A stretch of 45,734 nucleotides of DNA from the NCBI GenBank assembly GCA_964560085.1, contig CAZLKF010000009.1:1-45734 (forward strand). The letters are read 5' to 3'. This document shows, in pieces, positions 22,939 through 31,741 of this stretch. The stretch comes from RUG11241 sp964560085 (GTDB lineage: Bacteria; Bacillota_I; Bacilli_A; RF39; UBA660). A program made the position numbers and the translations under genes. The notes beneath the pieces were generated by a model that was not told where the DNA came from, made no database searches, and saw only the letters and a program-made list of their open reading frames with translations. The number at the start of each line of letters is the position of its first letter. Position 1 is the stretch's first letter.

Positions 22939-24453
22939 ATGAAAACCAAAAAATCAATATTAAATTTTATTACGGAAGTTATACCTTTAATATTAGTATC
23001 ATTAATAGGACTTTATAAATCAAAAGTATTGATAAATGAACTTGCTACTGATTATGTAGGATTATATCAACTTTTTTCTCAAGTATTAGGTTATGTTACG
23101 ATATTTGAATTTGGTATGACAAGCGCTCTTTTGTACCGCTTGTTTGAACCAGTTGCTAAAAAAAATCAGGAGAAAATTAATATTTTATTTTACACTGGTA
23201 AGAAAATATTTTCCATAATTGCAGTTATAATGTTTGTTTGTGGAATAATTATTTCGTTTTTTATTCCGATTTTGATAAAAGATAATCCTTTTTCTATGGG
23301 CTATATCTCCATTACTTTTTTGATGTATATTACTATTAATATTATCTATTATTTAATTATATCTTATAAATTATTACTTGATGTTGAACAAAAAAAACAT
23401 ATAACAAACATTATTTTTGGTTTCACAAATATTATCAAAAGCATCTTAGAAATTTTAGCTATTGTTTTATTTAAAGATTTGTTTGCTTTGCTAGCAGTTG
23501 GTATTATTACAAATAGCATTTCTGCATTAGTAGTTATATTGACTTGTAAAAAATATAATCCAGATTTACAAAAAACAACAAAAAAAGATTATACAATGCT
23601 AGGCGACATAAAAAATCTTTTCGTTCACAAAATTGCTTATTTAGTAAACAACAACATTGATTTAATAATTGTCACAAAGTTTTTAGGCTTAGCTTCAGTA
23701 GTTATATATTCAACATACAATTTTATCGCGAATTTTTTAAAAAAACTAACTTCACGTATTTATGTTTCCATAGTTCCTTCACTCGGTAATTTATTGGTCG
23801 AGGATAAAGACAAAGCTAGAAATGTTTTCTATGAAATGAATGAATTGATGAATTTTTTAGCAATGCTAATTTCTCTATCATTGTTTATGGTTATTAATCC
23901 TTTTATTGATATATGGTATGCTGGCAAAGTTTATACTTCAATTCTTTATGCCTTAGGTTTCTCAATGATTCTTTTTATTACTATAGAGGTACAAACCTTC
24001 AGTGCTTTTATTGATGCTGGTGGATGTTTTAAAGAGACTAAAAAAAGTGCTATTATGGAAGCTGCCATAAATCTTATTTTATCTTTAATATTACATAAAT
24101 ATTTTGGTATATTTGGAATTTTAATTGCAACTTTTATTTCCTACTTTATTGCTGACAATATTTTCAAATCAAAAATTATTTGTGAAAAATTTCTTAAAGA
24201 GTCACCAAGAAAGTTTTATAAAGATTTAATCTTATATTATTTAATTATAATTGCATTATTTGTAGGTGAATATTTTTTAATAGATTGTATTACATATTCT
24301 AGTATTTTTACTTGGCTTTTCTTATCAATTTTAATATTTGTAATCAATTTTGTTGTTTTATTAGGAATATTTAAAATTTTTAACAAATTACATTTTTTAA
24401 ATAGAGTAAAATCTCTTTTGATGAAAAGAAGGAAGAAGGAATATAGTGAATAA
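22939..24453 (+). CDS. polysaccharide flippase (Wzx/PST, MOP superfamily)
   Basis: A 504-residue protein with about 12-14 membrane helices and the layout of lipid-linked oligosaccharide flippases. Helices begin at NFITEVIPLILVSLIGLYKSK, the central cytoplasmic segment is KKDYTMLGDIKNLFVHKIAYLVNNNIDLIIVTKFLG, and the C-terminus is lysine-rich. The ATG at 22939 with GAGGT is preferred to an upstream TTG at 22864 that would overlap the promoter. It presumably moves the precursor made by the following genes across the membrane. Confidence 0.85.
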   Translation: MKTKKSILNFITEVIPLILVSLIGLYKSKVLINELATDYVGLYQLFSQVLGYVTIFEFGMTSALLYRLFEPVAKKNQEKINILFYTGKKIFSIIAVIMFVCGIIISFFIPILIKDNPFSMGYISITFLMYITINIIYYLIISYKLLLDVEQKKHITNIIFGFTNIIKSILEILAIVLFKDLFALLAVGIITNSISALVVILTCKKYNPDLQKTTKKDYTMLGDIKNLFVHKIAYLVNNNIDLIIVTKFLGLASVVIYSTYNFIANFLKKLTSRIYVSIVPSLGNLLVEDKDKARNVFYEMNELMNFLAMLISLSLFMVINPFIDIWYAGKVYTSILYALGFSMILFITIEVQTFSAFIDAGGCFKETKKSAIMEAAINLILSLILHKYFGIFGILIATFISYFIADNIFKSKIICEKFLKESPRKFYKDLILYYLIIIALFVGEYFLIDCITYSSIFTWLFLSILIFVINFVVLLGIFKIFNKLHFLNRVKSLLMKRRKKEYSE

Positions 24454-25648
24454 TGAAAGCTTAAAAAATCTTAATATTGATGAAAAGAAAACTTTAGCAT
24501 CATATAAAGAAATACTTATAGACATCATTGCTTCTGATTTGAAGGACAAGAGTTCAAATTCAATTAAAATTCATACTAATCAATTATTTAAATATATTGC
24601 TAAAGATATTTCTAAAAAAGATATTTATGAAGCAAAACTATTACTTTTTGACTATCTTAATTTAATGAAAAAAAATGATATTATAAATACACTTTCTTAT
24701 CTAAAGTTCCAAATGCTTTTAAAAATTAAATATTTTGTTAAAATATATCCAATTTTATTTAATGATAAAATAAAAAAAGATTATCTGAGTTTTTTGACTT
24801 TAATTTCGCCAAAATTAAATACTAAAGCTTTTTATAAAAGAAGAATAGGAAAAGATATAAATCTTGACACTCCTGCAACATTTAACGAAAAGATTCAATG
24901 GCTAAAGCTTAATTATCTCTATCCAAATAATTTAGTAACAAGGTGTGCAGATAAAGTAGAAGTTCGTAATTTTATTAAAGAAAATGGTTGCGAAGAAATC
25001 TTAACGGAAGTAATTGGTATTTATAATAATGTAGATGAAATTAATTTTGATGAATTACCAAATAAATTTGTTTTAAAATGGAATTTTGGTTGTGGATATA
25101 ACATTATTTGTCAGAACAAGCAAAAATTAAACGTCAATGTGACAAAAAAAATATTAAAAAAGTGGGGAAAAAGTAAATTTCATTTATATAATTCTGAATT
25201 GCAATATAAAGATATTAAAAAGAAAATTATTTGTGAAAAATTTATTGAACCAAAGCAAGGTATTTTGCCTGAAGATTATAAATTCTACTGTTTCAATGGG
25301 AAAGCTTTATATGTGATGATTTGTTATGAACGTGATAAAGGGAAACCAAAATTTTATTTTTTTGATCGTGATTGGAATTTGGCCCGAATTAATGAACGTG
25401 GTAAAAATGCTCCAGAAAACTTTACAATCGAAAAACCTAAAAAAATGGATAAAATGTTTGATTATGCTGATAAATTGTCAAAAGAATTTCCATTTGTCAG
25501 AGTAGATTTATATAATGTTGAAGATAAAATTTATTTTGGGGAATTAACTTTTACACCATCGGCGGGACTTGATACAGGCTATACTGATGATGGGCAAATT
25601 ATATTAGGTAATATAATAGATATAGGGGGAATAAAGTGCGCAAAATAG
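24446..25648 (+). CDS. TupA-like ATP-grasp protein
   Basis: The 400-residue protein has a helical N-terminal region (residues 1-120) followed by a TupA-like ATP-grasp core: RRIGKDINLDTPATFNEKIQWLKL, ADKVEVRNFIKENG, NKFVLKWNFGCGYN, EDYKFYCFNGKALYV, FVRVDLYNVEDKIYFGELTFTPSAG. TupA is linked to teichuronopeptide synthesis, so amide linkage of an amino acid to a glycan is the expected chemistry. It uses a GTG start overlapping the flippase stop by 8 nt, with GGAAGAAGGA ahead. Confidence 0.85.
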   Translation: MNNESLKNLNIDEKKTLASYKEILIDIIASDLKDKSSNSIKIHTNQLFKYIAKDISKKDIYEAKLLLFDYLNLMKKNDIINTLSYLKFQMLLKIKYFVKIYPILFNDKIKKDYLSFLTLISPKLNTKAFYKRRIGKDINLDTPATFNEKIQWLKLNYLYPNNLVTRCADKVEVRNFIKENGCEEILTEVIGIYNNVDEINFDELPNKFVLKWNFGCGYNIICQNKQKLNVNVTKKILKKWGKSKFHLYNSELQYKDIKKKIICEKFIEPKQGILPEDYKFYCFNGKALYVMICYERDKGKPKFYFFDRDWNLARINERGKNAPENFTIEKPKKMDKMFDYADKLSKEFPFVRVDLYNVEDKIYFGELTFTPSAGLDTGYTDDGQIILGNIIDIGGIKCAK

Positions 25649-26601
25649 GATTCATATCTAGCAGAAAAGAGAATGAAAAAAGAAAAGGTATTGTTTACGA
25701 AGATGTTTTGAAAATAGTAAACAAAAGTAACCTTTATTTTGAAAAAAATTATTTTCTTGATTTTGGAATCAAGGATGAAGAGATAGTTAAATTAGGATGC
25801 AACATTGCAACATTTGAAGAAATAATTGAAAAATGTGATGTTTTAATCGACCCTAAAATAGGAGATTCAAATTCTTTAGATCAATTTAAAAGCAAAATTT
25901 TATTTGGTTGGATTCATGCGACTCAAAATAAAGAAATAGCAGATTCTATTATTAATTCTAAAAGTACAGCAATTGCTTTTGAAAAGATGTATGAAGATGG
26001 TATCCACTCATTTTATAAAAATAATCAACTTGCAGGATTAGTTGCAGTATATCACTCTATGTTGTGTTATGGAAAGAATTATAATAATCTAAATGCAGCT
26101 GTTCTTGGCAACGGTAACACATCAATAGGAGCAGTAGAAGCTTTAAAAAGATTGGGTGCTAATGTAAAAATATATAAAAGAGCTGATGAAGAACAATTTA
26201 AGCAAGATTTCTATGATTATGACATTATTGTTAATGCTGTTTTATGGGATGTGAAACGTAAAGATCATGTAATATATAATGAAAATTTAATTAAAATGAA
26301 AAAACAAGCAATTATAATTGATGTTAGTTGTGATAGAAGTGGTGCTATCGAATCAAGTGTGCCAACAACAATTGATAATCCAACTTATATTATAGATGGC
26401 GTTATGCATTATGTTGTTGATCATACTTCTTCATTACTATATAAAGATGCATCAGCTTCTATTTCTGAACAAATTGTAAAGTATATTGATCAGTTAATAT
26501 TAGAAGAAGAAGCATTAGAATCATTGTTTAATAAAGCTTTAATTATAAAAGATGGTATTATTTTAGATAATGAAATCAAAGAATATCAAAATAGAAAGTA
26601 G
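25636..26601 (+). CDS. probable N5-(carboxyethyl)ornithine synthase
   Basis: The 321-residue protein aligns by eye with N5-(L-1-carboxyethyl)-L-ornithine synthase (EC 1.5.1.24), in the alanine dehydrogenase/PNT fold. That enzyme reductively condenses ornithine, or lysine, with pyruvate using NADPH. Visible landmarks are IGFISSRKENEKR, FGWIHATQNKE (90-100), the nucleotide loop LGNGNTSIGA (157-166), NAVLWDVKRKDHVIY, IIDVSCDRSGAIE, TTIDNPTYIIDGVMHYVVDHTSSLLYKDAS and a terminal IKEYQNRK. It starts at GTG with GGGGGA ahead and overlaps the TupA-like gene by 13 nt, tying it tightly to glycan synthesis. Confidence 0.88.
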   Translation: MRKIGFISSRKENEKRKGIVYEDVLKIVNKSNLYFEKNYFLDFGIKDEEIVKLGCNIATFEEIIEKCDVLIDPKIGDSNSLDQFKSKILFGWIHATQNKEIADSIINSKSTAIAFEKMYEDGIHSFYKNNQLAGLVAVYHSMLCYGKNYNNLNAAVLGNGNTSIGAVEALKRLGANVKIYKRADEEQFKQDFYDYDIIVNAVLWDVKRKDHVIYNENLIKMKKQAIIIDVSCDRSGAIESSVPTTIDNPTYIIDGVMHYVVDHTSSLLYKDASASISEQIVKYIDQLILEEEALESLFNKALIIKDGIILDNEIKEYQNRK

Positions 26602-26608
26602 TGATTTT

Positions 26609-27484
26609 ATGAATGAATTGGTTTCCATTGTTATTCCTACTTATAAAAGACCAGGAATGTTAAAAAGAGCCATCGATTCATGTTTAAATCAGACATATTC
26701 AAATATTGAAATATTGATAGTTGATGACAACAATCCGGATACATCAGGACGTAAAAAAACTGAAGATTTTATGCAAGAATACAAATCTAATAAAAAAGTT
26801 CGATATATCAAAAGAGATAGTAATGGTGGTGGATGTTTATCAAGAAATACAGGCATTGAAGCTGCAAATGGTGAGTATCTAGCTTTTCTAGACGATGATG
26901 ATTATTTTTTTGAAAATAAGATTGAAAAACAATTGAATTTTATGAAAAAAAACAATTTAGATGCTTCTTTTTCGGGAAGTGAAACATATGATGAAAACAT
27001 TAGCAAAATTGTTAAAACCCAAACTCATGCTAATTTTGAAAAATATGATAATATTCTTGTATATCATTTAGTTGAAATGATTGTAAGTCCTCAAACATTC
27101 ATGTATAAAACGGAAGTTATAAAGAGTCTTGGTGGTTTTGATAATGTGTCTGCTGGTCAAGAATATTACTTGATGTATAAAACAATAATTAATGACTACA
27201 AAATCGGTTGTATACACGATGTGTTAACTAGAATTTGCATTCATTCAGGTGAAAGAATTACGACTAGTAAAAATAAAGTTGTTGCCGAGAAAAATTTATT
27301 AAGGCTAAAAAAACAGCATTTCGATATTTTGACATTCAAACAGAAACGTCAAGTTATATACATATATAAACGAAATATTTGGGAGAAGTATAAAAATGCT
27401 GGTAGTTTTAAACAATATTTATATTTTATATACATCATTTTTACCAATTTCTTTTTAATAATAAATAGAAAGGTGATAAAATGA
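26609..27484 (+). CDS. glycosyltransferase family 2 (first)
   Basis: A 291-residue GT-A enzyme: VSIVIPTYKRPGMLKRAIDS at the N-terminus, EILIVDDNNPD, GGCLSRNTGIEAANGEYLAFLDDDDYFF (nucleotide-sugar and metal-binding acids), a central SPQTFMYKTEVIKSLGGFD and a basic, hydrophobic tail. The start at 26609 is chosen because an in-frame ATG at 26570 would overlap the previous gene by 32 nt; the ribosome site is weak either way. The transferred sugar cannot be predicted. Confidence 0.88.
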   Translation: MNELVSIVIPTYKRPGMLKRAIDSCLNQTYSNIEILIVDDNNPDTSGRKKTEDFMQEYKSNKKVRYIKRDSNGGGCLSRNTGIEAANGEYLAFLDDDDYFFENKIEKQLNFMKKNNLDASFSGSETYDENISKIVKTQTHANFEKYDNILVYHLVEMIVSPQTFMYKTEVIKSLGGFDNVSAGQEYYLMYKTIINDYKIGCIHDVLTRICIHSGERITTSKNKVVAEKNLLRLKKQHFDILTFKQKRQVIYIYKRNIWEKYKNAGSFKQYLYFIYIIFTNFFLIINRKVIK

Positions 27485-28428
27485 AAAAAGTTAGCGTAAT
27501 AATACCAGTTTATAATTGTGAAGAATATCTTAAATGTTGTCTTGAATCTATTGAAAAACAAACAATCGGTTTAGAAAATATGGAAGTTATTATTATAAAT
27601 GATGGTTCAACTGATAATTCTTTAGAAATTGCCAAACATTTTAAAAAGGAACATCCTAATTGGATACTTGTTGATCGTGAAAATAAAGGCTTGTCAAATT
27701 CAAGGAATGAAGGTATAAATCTATCAACAGGAGAATATGTCATGTTTTTAGATTCTGATGATTATTTAGTTGAAGAAACATTAAAAGAAATGCATGAGAA
27801 AGCATCTATTAATAAACTTGATATTGTGGTTGGCCGTTTAAATGGTTTTGATGAAAATAATGAATATGGTTATTATTCTGATAAATTAATATCAAAAGAA
27901 AGAATATTTTCCTTTGAAAAATATAAGAGATTTATTAAAACAATCTCAGTTTGTGGTAAGCTATATCGACGTGAATTAATAAAAGATATTAAATTTATGC
28001 CTAACACGAAACATGAGGATAATTATTTTACGCTTACTTGTTACAAGAACGCATCAAGTATTATGACTATCCCAAAATACTATTATTATAGGCGATATAG
28101 AAGTGGTGAAAATCCTTCAATCATGCAAACATTATCAATAGCAAGTTTTAGTGATCTTGTAAAAAATTTTAGTTATTATTTTAAAGAGAATGCTAAAGAT
28201 AAATTTATTATAAAATTTTCAATTAGAACTTTTGATAATTACATAATCAGCAGAATTAAAGAAGAAGACAAGAAAAAAGCACGAATAATAGTAAAAGATT
28301 ATTTGAAAAATATATTTGTTAGTGAAAAGATAAGTAGATGTGAATTTATTGCATTTATGAGATATAATAACATATATTACTTTCTTGCATCTATTTATTA
28401 TAATTTATTTAAAAAAAGTAGTTATTAA
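27481..28428 (+). CDS. glycosyltransferase family 2 (second)
   Basis: A 315-residue GT2 with VSVIIPVYNCEEYLKCCLESI, VIIINDGSTDNSLEI, NKGLSNSRNEGINLSTGEYVMFLDSDDYL and a central CGKLYRRELIKDIKF, the LgtA/EpsJ-like pattern. It overlaps the preceding GT2 by four bases (ATGA), with GGTGA just upstream, and closes the five-gene operon. Its stop is the first part of the terminator stem. The donor and acceptor are unknown. Confidence 0.9.
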   Translation: MKKVSVIIPVYNCEEYLKCCLESIEKQTIGLENMEVIIINDGSTDNSLEIAKHFKKEHPNWILVDRENKGLSNSRNEGINLSTGEYVMFLDSDDYLVEETLKEMHEKASINKLDIVVGRLNGFDENNEYGYYSDKLISKERIFSFEKYKRFIKTISVCGKLYRRELIKDIKFMPNTKHEDNYFTLTCYKNASSIMTIPKYYYYRRYRSGENPSIMQTLSIASFSDLVKNFSYYFKENAKDKFIIKFSIRTFDNYIISRIKEEDKKKARIIVKDYLKNIFVSEKISRCEFIAFMRYNNIYYFLASIYYNLFKKSSY

Positions 28429-28451
28429 GGTTTCATTCGAAACCTTTTTTT
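28427..28451 (+). terminator. terminator of the glycan operon
   Basis: AAGGTTTC and GAAACCTT pair around ATTC, followed by a T-run. The left arm begins inside the stop codon. Confidence 0.9.
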
Positions 28452-28464
28452 ATATTGATAATCA

Positions 28465-28473
28465 TGATATAAT
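28465..28473 (+). promoter_or_regulatory. extended -10 promoter
   Basis: TGATATAAT, 21 nt before the TTG start at 28494. Confidence 0.7.
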
Positions 28474-28493
28474 AAAATAAAGGAAGCGATAAT

Positions 28494-28943
28494 TTGAAAA
28501 AATTTCTTTTAGTTATAATTCTAATTGGGGTTTTAATTGGTGCTTTAATCATTTATTTTAAAGCAAGTGATAATGAGCAAAATTTAAATATGATGACTCC
28601 AGTTGTAGTAAATAATTCAAAGCCTTTATTTAAGATGACAATTAGCAATAATTTTTTAATTGATATTGCCTTTGACAATAATTACAAATTATTCTCCTTA
28701 AAACATCTAAATGAAGAAGGTAGAAAAATAACAAATTATTATACTTGGTCTAAAGAGAATTTAACGACAATGTTATTAAGGATAGTTATTAAAGCAATGG
28801 AAGAAAAATATGATGTTGAGACATTAAATTTGAATATATATGATAATATTGCTCCTTTAGATGAGATTAAAATTCAAATCAATGAAGCAATTAATATAAT
28901 AAACGTGAATAATAATTACAATATTAAAATAAACTATTTATGA
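28494..28943 (+). CDS. membrane-anchored protein, weakly RsgI-like
   Basis: The 149-residue protein has one N-terminal membrane helix (residues 4-23) and an exported domain. A stretch from about 49 (MTISNNFLIDIAFDNNYKLFSLKHLNEEGRK) faintly recalls the extracytoplasmic middle domain of RsgI-type anti-sigma factors (NP-sxx-L ... LNxDGxK), but the cytoplasmic anti-sigma part is absent. It begins at TTG with AGGAAGCGAT upstream and is followed 18 nt later by a membrane protein gene. Confidence 0.55.
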   Translation: MKKFLLVIILIGVLIGALIIYFKASDNEQNLNMMTPVVVNNSKPLFKMTISNNFLIDIAFDNNYKLFSLKHLNEEGRKITNYYTWSKENLTTMLLRIVIKAMEEKYDVETLNLNIYDNIAPLDEIKIQINEAINIINVNNNYNIKINYL

Positions 28944-28960
28944 AAAGAAGTAGGTGAACA

Positions 28961-29749
28961 ATGAAAAAAAGAAGAAGTATTCTAAAACTTTATAAAGAAA
29001 CTAAAAAAAGTGTTTTTACTGTTTATGTAATCATAAGATTTTTAGTTTTATTATGTATTGTTTTACAAGCTTTAAATCACAATTGGAACAATGTGTTCTA
29101 TTGTTGTGTCGCCTTAATTTTATTTACATTACCATATTTTATTGAAAAAAATTTTAAAATAGATATTCCAAATGCTTTAGAAATAATTGCAATATTATTT
29201 ATATTTGCCTCTATGATCTTAGGAGAAGTAAACAGATTTTACCTAACAATTCCTCATTTTGATACGGTTTTACATACAATTAATGGTTTCATATGTTGTG
29301 CAATAGGTTTTAGCTTAGTGGAATTATTGAATGATAATATTGATAGTTTTAAACTTACACCAATTTTTAGGGTGATAGTTGCTTTTTGTTTTTCTATGAC
29401 AATAGGAATCTTTTGGGAATTCTTTGAATATGGATGTGATGTATCACTTAAAAGTGATATGCAAAAAGATACGGTCTTAAAATCTATTGCTTCGGTTGAT
29501 TTAAATGAACAGAAAATAAATGAAGCTGTTATTATTGATGATATTAAGTCAACAACTATAAAATATAAGAATGATAATATCATAGTAATCGAAGGTGGAT
29601 ATTTGGATGTTGGATTGTACGATACAATGAAAGATTTAATTGTTAACTTTATTGGAGCTATTATTTTTAGCATTATTGGTTTATTTTATTTGAATAATAA
29701 AGAAAAATATAAATTTACAGAAAGCTTATTTATAAAAAAGACAACATAA
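28961..29749 (+). CDS. DUF2238-like integral membrane protein
   Basis: A 262-residue protein with about six membrane helices. The family pattern is visible: HFDTVLHTINGFICCAIGFSLVELL, GIFWEFFEYGCD and YDTMKDLIVNFIGAIIFSIIG, with conserved Asp, His and Glu facing the membrane. An inserted polar loop (residues 165-210) separates the last helices. Function unknown. A GTAGGTGA site precedes the ATG. The stop lies in the loop of the following terminator. Confidence 0.75.
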   Translation: MKKRRSILKLYKETKKSVFTVYVIIRFLVLLCIVLQALNHNWNNVFYCCVALILFTLPYFIEKNFKIDIPNALEIIAILFIFASMILGEVNRFYLTIPHFDTVLHTINGFICCAIGFSLVELLNDNIDSFKLTPIFRVIVAFCFSMTIGIFWEFFEYGCDVSLKSDMQKDTVLKSIASVDLNEQKINEAVIIDDIKSTTIKYKNDNIIVIEGGYLDVGLYDTMKDLIVNFIGAIIFSIIGLFYLNNKEKYKFTESLFIKKTT

Positions 29750-29759
29750 GTTGTTTTTT
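29741..29759 (+). terminator. terminator overlapping a stop codon
   Basis: ACAAC and GTTGT pair around ATAA (containing the stop TAA), the stem extended by A-T and G-U pairs, followed by six T. Confidence 0.7.
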
Positions 29760-29819
29760 GTTAATAAATATTAACAGATTAGTACATATTAATTGCTTCA
29801 AAATAGTTTATAAATAAGG

Positions 29820-29825
29820 TATAAT
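29820..29825 (+). promoter_or_regulatory. -10 element of the HTH-AbrB/ABC operon
   Basis: TATAAT 18 nt upstream of the ATG at 29844. No good -35 at standard spacing. Confidence 0.55.
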
Positions 29826-29843
29826 GTAAATGGTGGTAAAAGT

Positions 29844-30269
29844 ATGAAAAGTAGTAATTTGCGCATATTGCGTGAAAAATGTAACTATACACAAGATGAA
29901 GTATCCGAATATTTAAATATTTCCAGACAGACTTTGTACAAATGGGAAAATGGAATATCTATTCCCGATATCGCTAGCAGTAAAGCTTTAGCTGATTTAT
30001 ACAAAGTGTCTTTAGATGAAATTGCAGAATCATTTAGCAATGATAATAAGCCACCTAAAGGGAAGTATTTATTTGGCCTTGTTAAAGTGAATGAAAAAGG
30101 GCAAATATTGATACCTAAAGAAGCAAGAGAAGTTTTTCAGATTGAACCCGGAGATAAACTAATCCTTCTTGGTGATGATAAATCGGGACTCGCTTTGACC
30201 AAAATGCAATATCTAGGTGAATTTTCAGAAGTTATTAAGAATATGAATATGAAGGATGTAGATGAGTAA
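29844..30269 (+). CDS. HTH (Cro/CI) regulator fused to an AbrB-like domain
   Basis: The 141-residue protein has an XRE-type helix-turn-helix (residues 4-60: LRILREKCNYTQDEVSEYLNISRQTLYKWENG) and a C-terminal swapped-hairpin AbrB/SpoVT domain (about 78-121: GLVKVNEKGQILIPKEAREVFQIEPGDKLILLGD). Both are DNA-binding or dimerising modules, so this is a probable repressor of its own operon. Its stop shares a base with the start of the ABC ATPase gene (TAATG). Confidence 0.9.
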   Translation: MKSSNLRILREKCNYTQDEVSEYLNISRQTLYKWENGISIPDIASSKALADLYKVSLDEIAESFSNDNKPPKGKYLFGLVKVNEKGQILIPKEAREVFQIEPGDKLILLGDDKSGLALTKMQYLGEFSEVIKNMNMKDVDE

Positions 30270-30991
30270 TGAAAGCAATAGAAACAAAAAAATTGACTAA
30301 AGTTTATGGTGATTTAGTAGCTGTTGACAATTTGGATTTGATTGTTGATGAAGGAGAAATATTTAGCTTGTTAGGTGTAAATGGAGCTGGAAAAACAACA
30401 ACCATAAAGATGCTAACATGCCTATTAGAACCAACTAATGGTAGTGCATTAGTTCTTGGAAATGACATTATTAAAGAGAGTTCAAAGGTAAAGAACATTA
30501 TTGGTGTATCGCCTCAAGAAACAGCAATTGCACCAAATCTAACAGTTGATGAAAATTTAATGTTCATTGCTGAATTGTATGAAATTAAAAATGTTAAAGA
30601 AAAAGTTGCAGAAATTGTAAAATCATTTTCATTAGAAAAAAACCTAAAAAAAAGAGCAGGAAAATTATCAGGCGGTTATATGCGACGTTTATCAATTGCC
30701 ATGGCTTTAATTGGTGAACCTAAAGTAATATTTTTAGACGAACCAACACTTGGATTAGATGTATTGGCGCGTAAAGAGTTGTGGGATATTATTACTGAAC
30801 TTAAGAAAAAGATGACAATCATTCTAACAACTCATTATATGGAAGAAGCCGAAAAACTATCTGATCATATAGGAATTATGGCAGACGGAAAATTATTGTG
30901 TCAAGGAACAAAAGAAGAAATATACAATATAGGCGGATCTGATAATTTAGAAGATGCTTTTGTCAACATAGTAAGTAAGGTGAGAAAATGA
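30269..30991 (+). CDS. ABC-2 type transporter ATP-binding protein
   Basis: A 240-residue ATPase with Walker A GVNGAGKTT, Q-loop GVSPQETAI, signature LSGGYMRRL, Walker B VIFLDEPTL and H-loop TTHYMEE. Its end overlaps the permease gene by four bases. With the HTH-AbrB regulator in front it forms a self-regulated exporter cassette, a frequent arrangement in gut Bacillota for drug or peptide efflux. Confidence 0.92.
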   Translation: MKAIETKKLTKVYGDLVAVDNLDLIVDEGEIFSLLGVNGAGKTTTIKMLTCLLEPTNGSALVLGNDIIKESSKVKNIIGVSPQETAIAPNLTVDENLMFIAELYEIKNVKEKVAEIVKSFSLEKNLKKRAGKLSGGYMRRLSIAMALIGEPKVIFLDEPTLGLDVLARKELWDIITELKKKMTIILTTHYMEEAEKLSDHIGIMADGKLLCQGTKEEIYNIGGSDNLEDAFVNIVSKVRK

Positions 30992-31710
30992 GAAGTTTAA
31001 CGTTTGCAAAAAGAAATTTAAAGGAAATAATAAGAGAACCTTTAAATGTCATATTTTCCATTATGTTGCCTTTAATACTATTGATATTATTTCAACAATT
31101 TGATATTCCAGCCGAAGCGTATATCATCAAAAACTTTGCACCAAGTATTATAATTTTTGGTTTTTGCTTTTTGACAATGTCAGCCAGTGTCTTAATTGCT
31201 AAAGATCGTACAACATCATTTTTATCAAGATTATTCACAAGTCCACTAAAATCAAGTGAATTTATATTTGGTTATTTAATATCTTTAATTCCTGTTGCGT
31301 TGATTCAAATTATACTATTTTTTACAACATCGGTTTTCTTAGGACTTCCACTTGATAAGAATTTGTTTATAACAGTCATAGCATTAATATTTATTGCAAT
31401 TATATTTATCGCTTTAGGAATTCTTTTAGGAAGCTTATGTGGCGATAAAGCAGTAGCAGGTGTTAGTTCAGTCGTTGTTCAATTGTTTGCATTTACAAGT
31501 GGAATGTATTTTGACATTCAAGCAACTGGCGGCTTCATTGCAACTTTATCAAACATATTACCATTTCGATATATGATTGATTTATCAAGAGCCTTACTTG
31601 ATGGTAATTATAATAATTTATTGAAACCGATTTTGATGATTACTATTTTTGGAATTTTAACAATAATAATTTCAATAATTGTGTTTAAAAAAAGAAGTAA
31701 AAGCAGTTAA
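30988..31710 (+). CDS. ABC-2 type transporter permease
   Basis: A 240-residue permease with six helices in the ABC-2 order: REPLNVIFSIMLPLILLILFQ, then SPLKSSEFIFGYLISLIPV, the conserved IFIALGILLGSLCGDKAVAG, and NILPFRYMIDLSRALLDG before the last helix. A GTGAG ribosome site lies inside the ATPase gene. A homodimer with the ATPase is likely. The gene ends just before a strong terminator. Confidence 0.9.
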   Translation: MRSLTFAKRNLKEIIREPLNVIFSIMLPLILLILFQQFDIPAEAYIIKNFAPSIIIFGFCFLTMSASVLIAKDRTTSFLSRLFTSPLKSSEFIFGYLISLIPVALIQIILFFTTSVFLGLPLDKNLFITVIALIFIAIIFIALGILLGSLCGDKAVAGVSSVVVQLFAFTSGMYFDIQATGGFIATLSNILPFRYMIDLSRALLDGNYNNLLKPILMITIFGILTIIISIIVFKKRSKSS

Positions 31711-31722
31711 TACTGCTTTTTT
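31699..31722 (+). terminator. terminator fused to the next promoter
   Basis: AAAAGCAGT and ACTGCTTTT form a perfect 9-bp stem around TAAT with six T. A TATAAT begins 4 nt later. Confidence 0.9.
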
Positions 31723-31723
31723 A

Positions 31724-31732
31724 TGTTATAAT
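31724..31732 (+). promoter_or_regulatory. extended -10 promoter
   Basis: TGTTATAAT. Unlike other such junctions it is about 95 nt from the next gene, so the leader would carry both GCAACCGAT repeats. Confidence 0.6.
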
Positions 31733-31741
31733 TGGTAAAAA

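Noticed and set aside
29254..29673. 139-codon open frame on the minus strand
   Set aside because: It lies wholly inside the DUF2238-like gene, has no ribosome site, and its product shows no family features.
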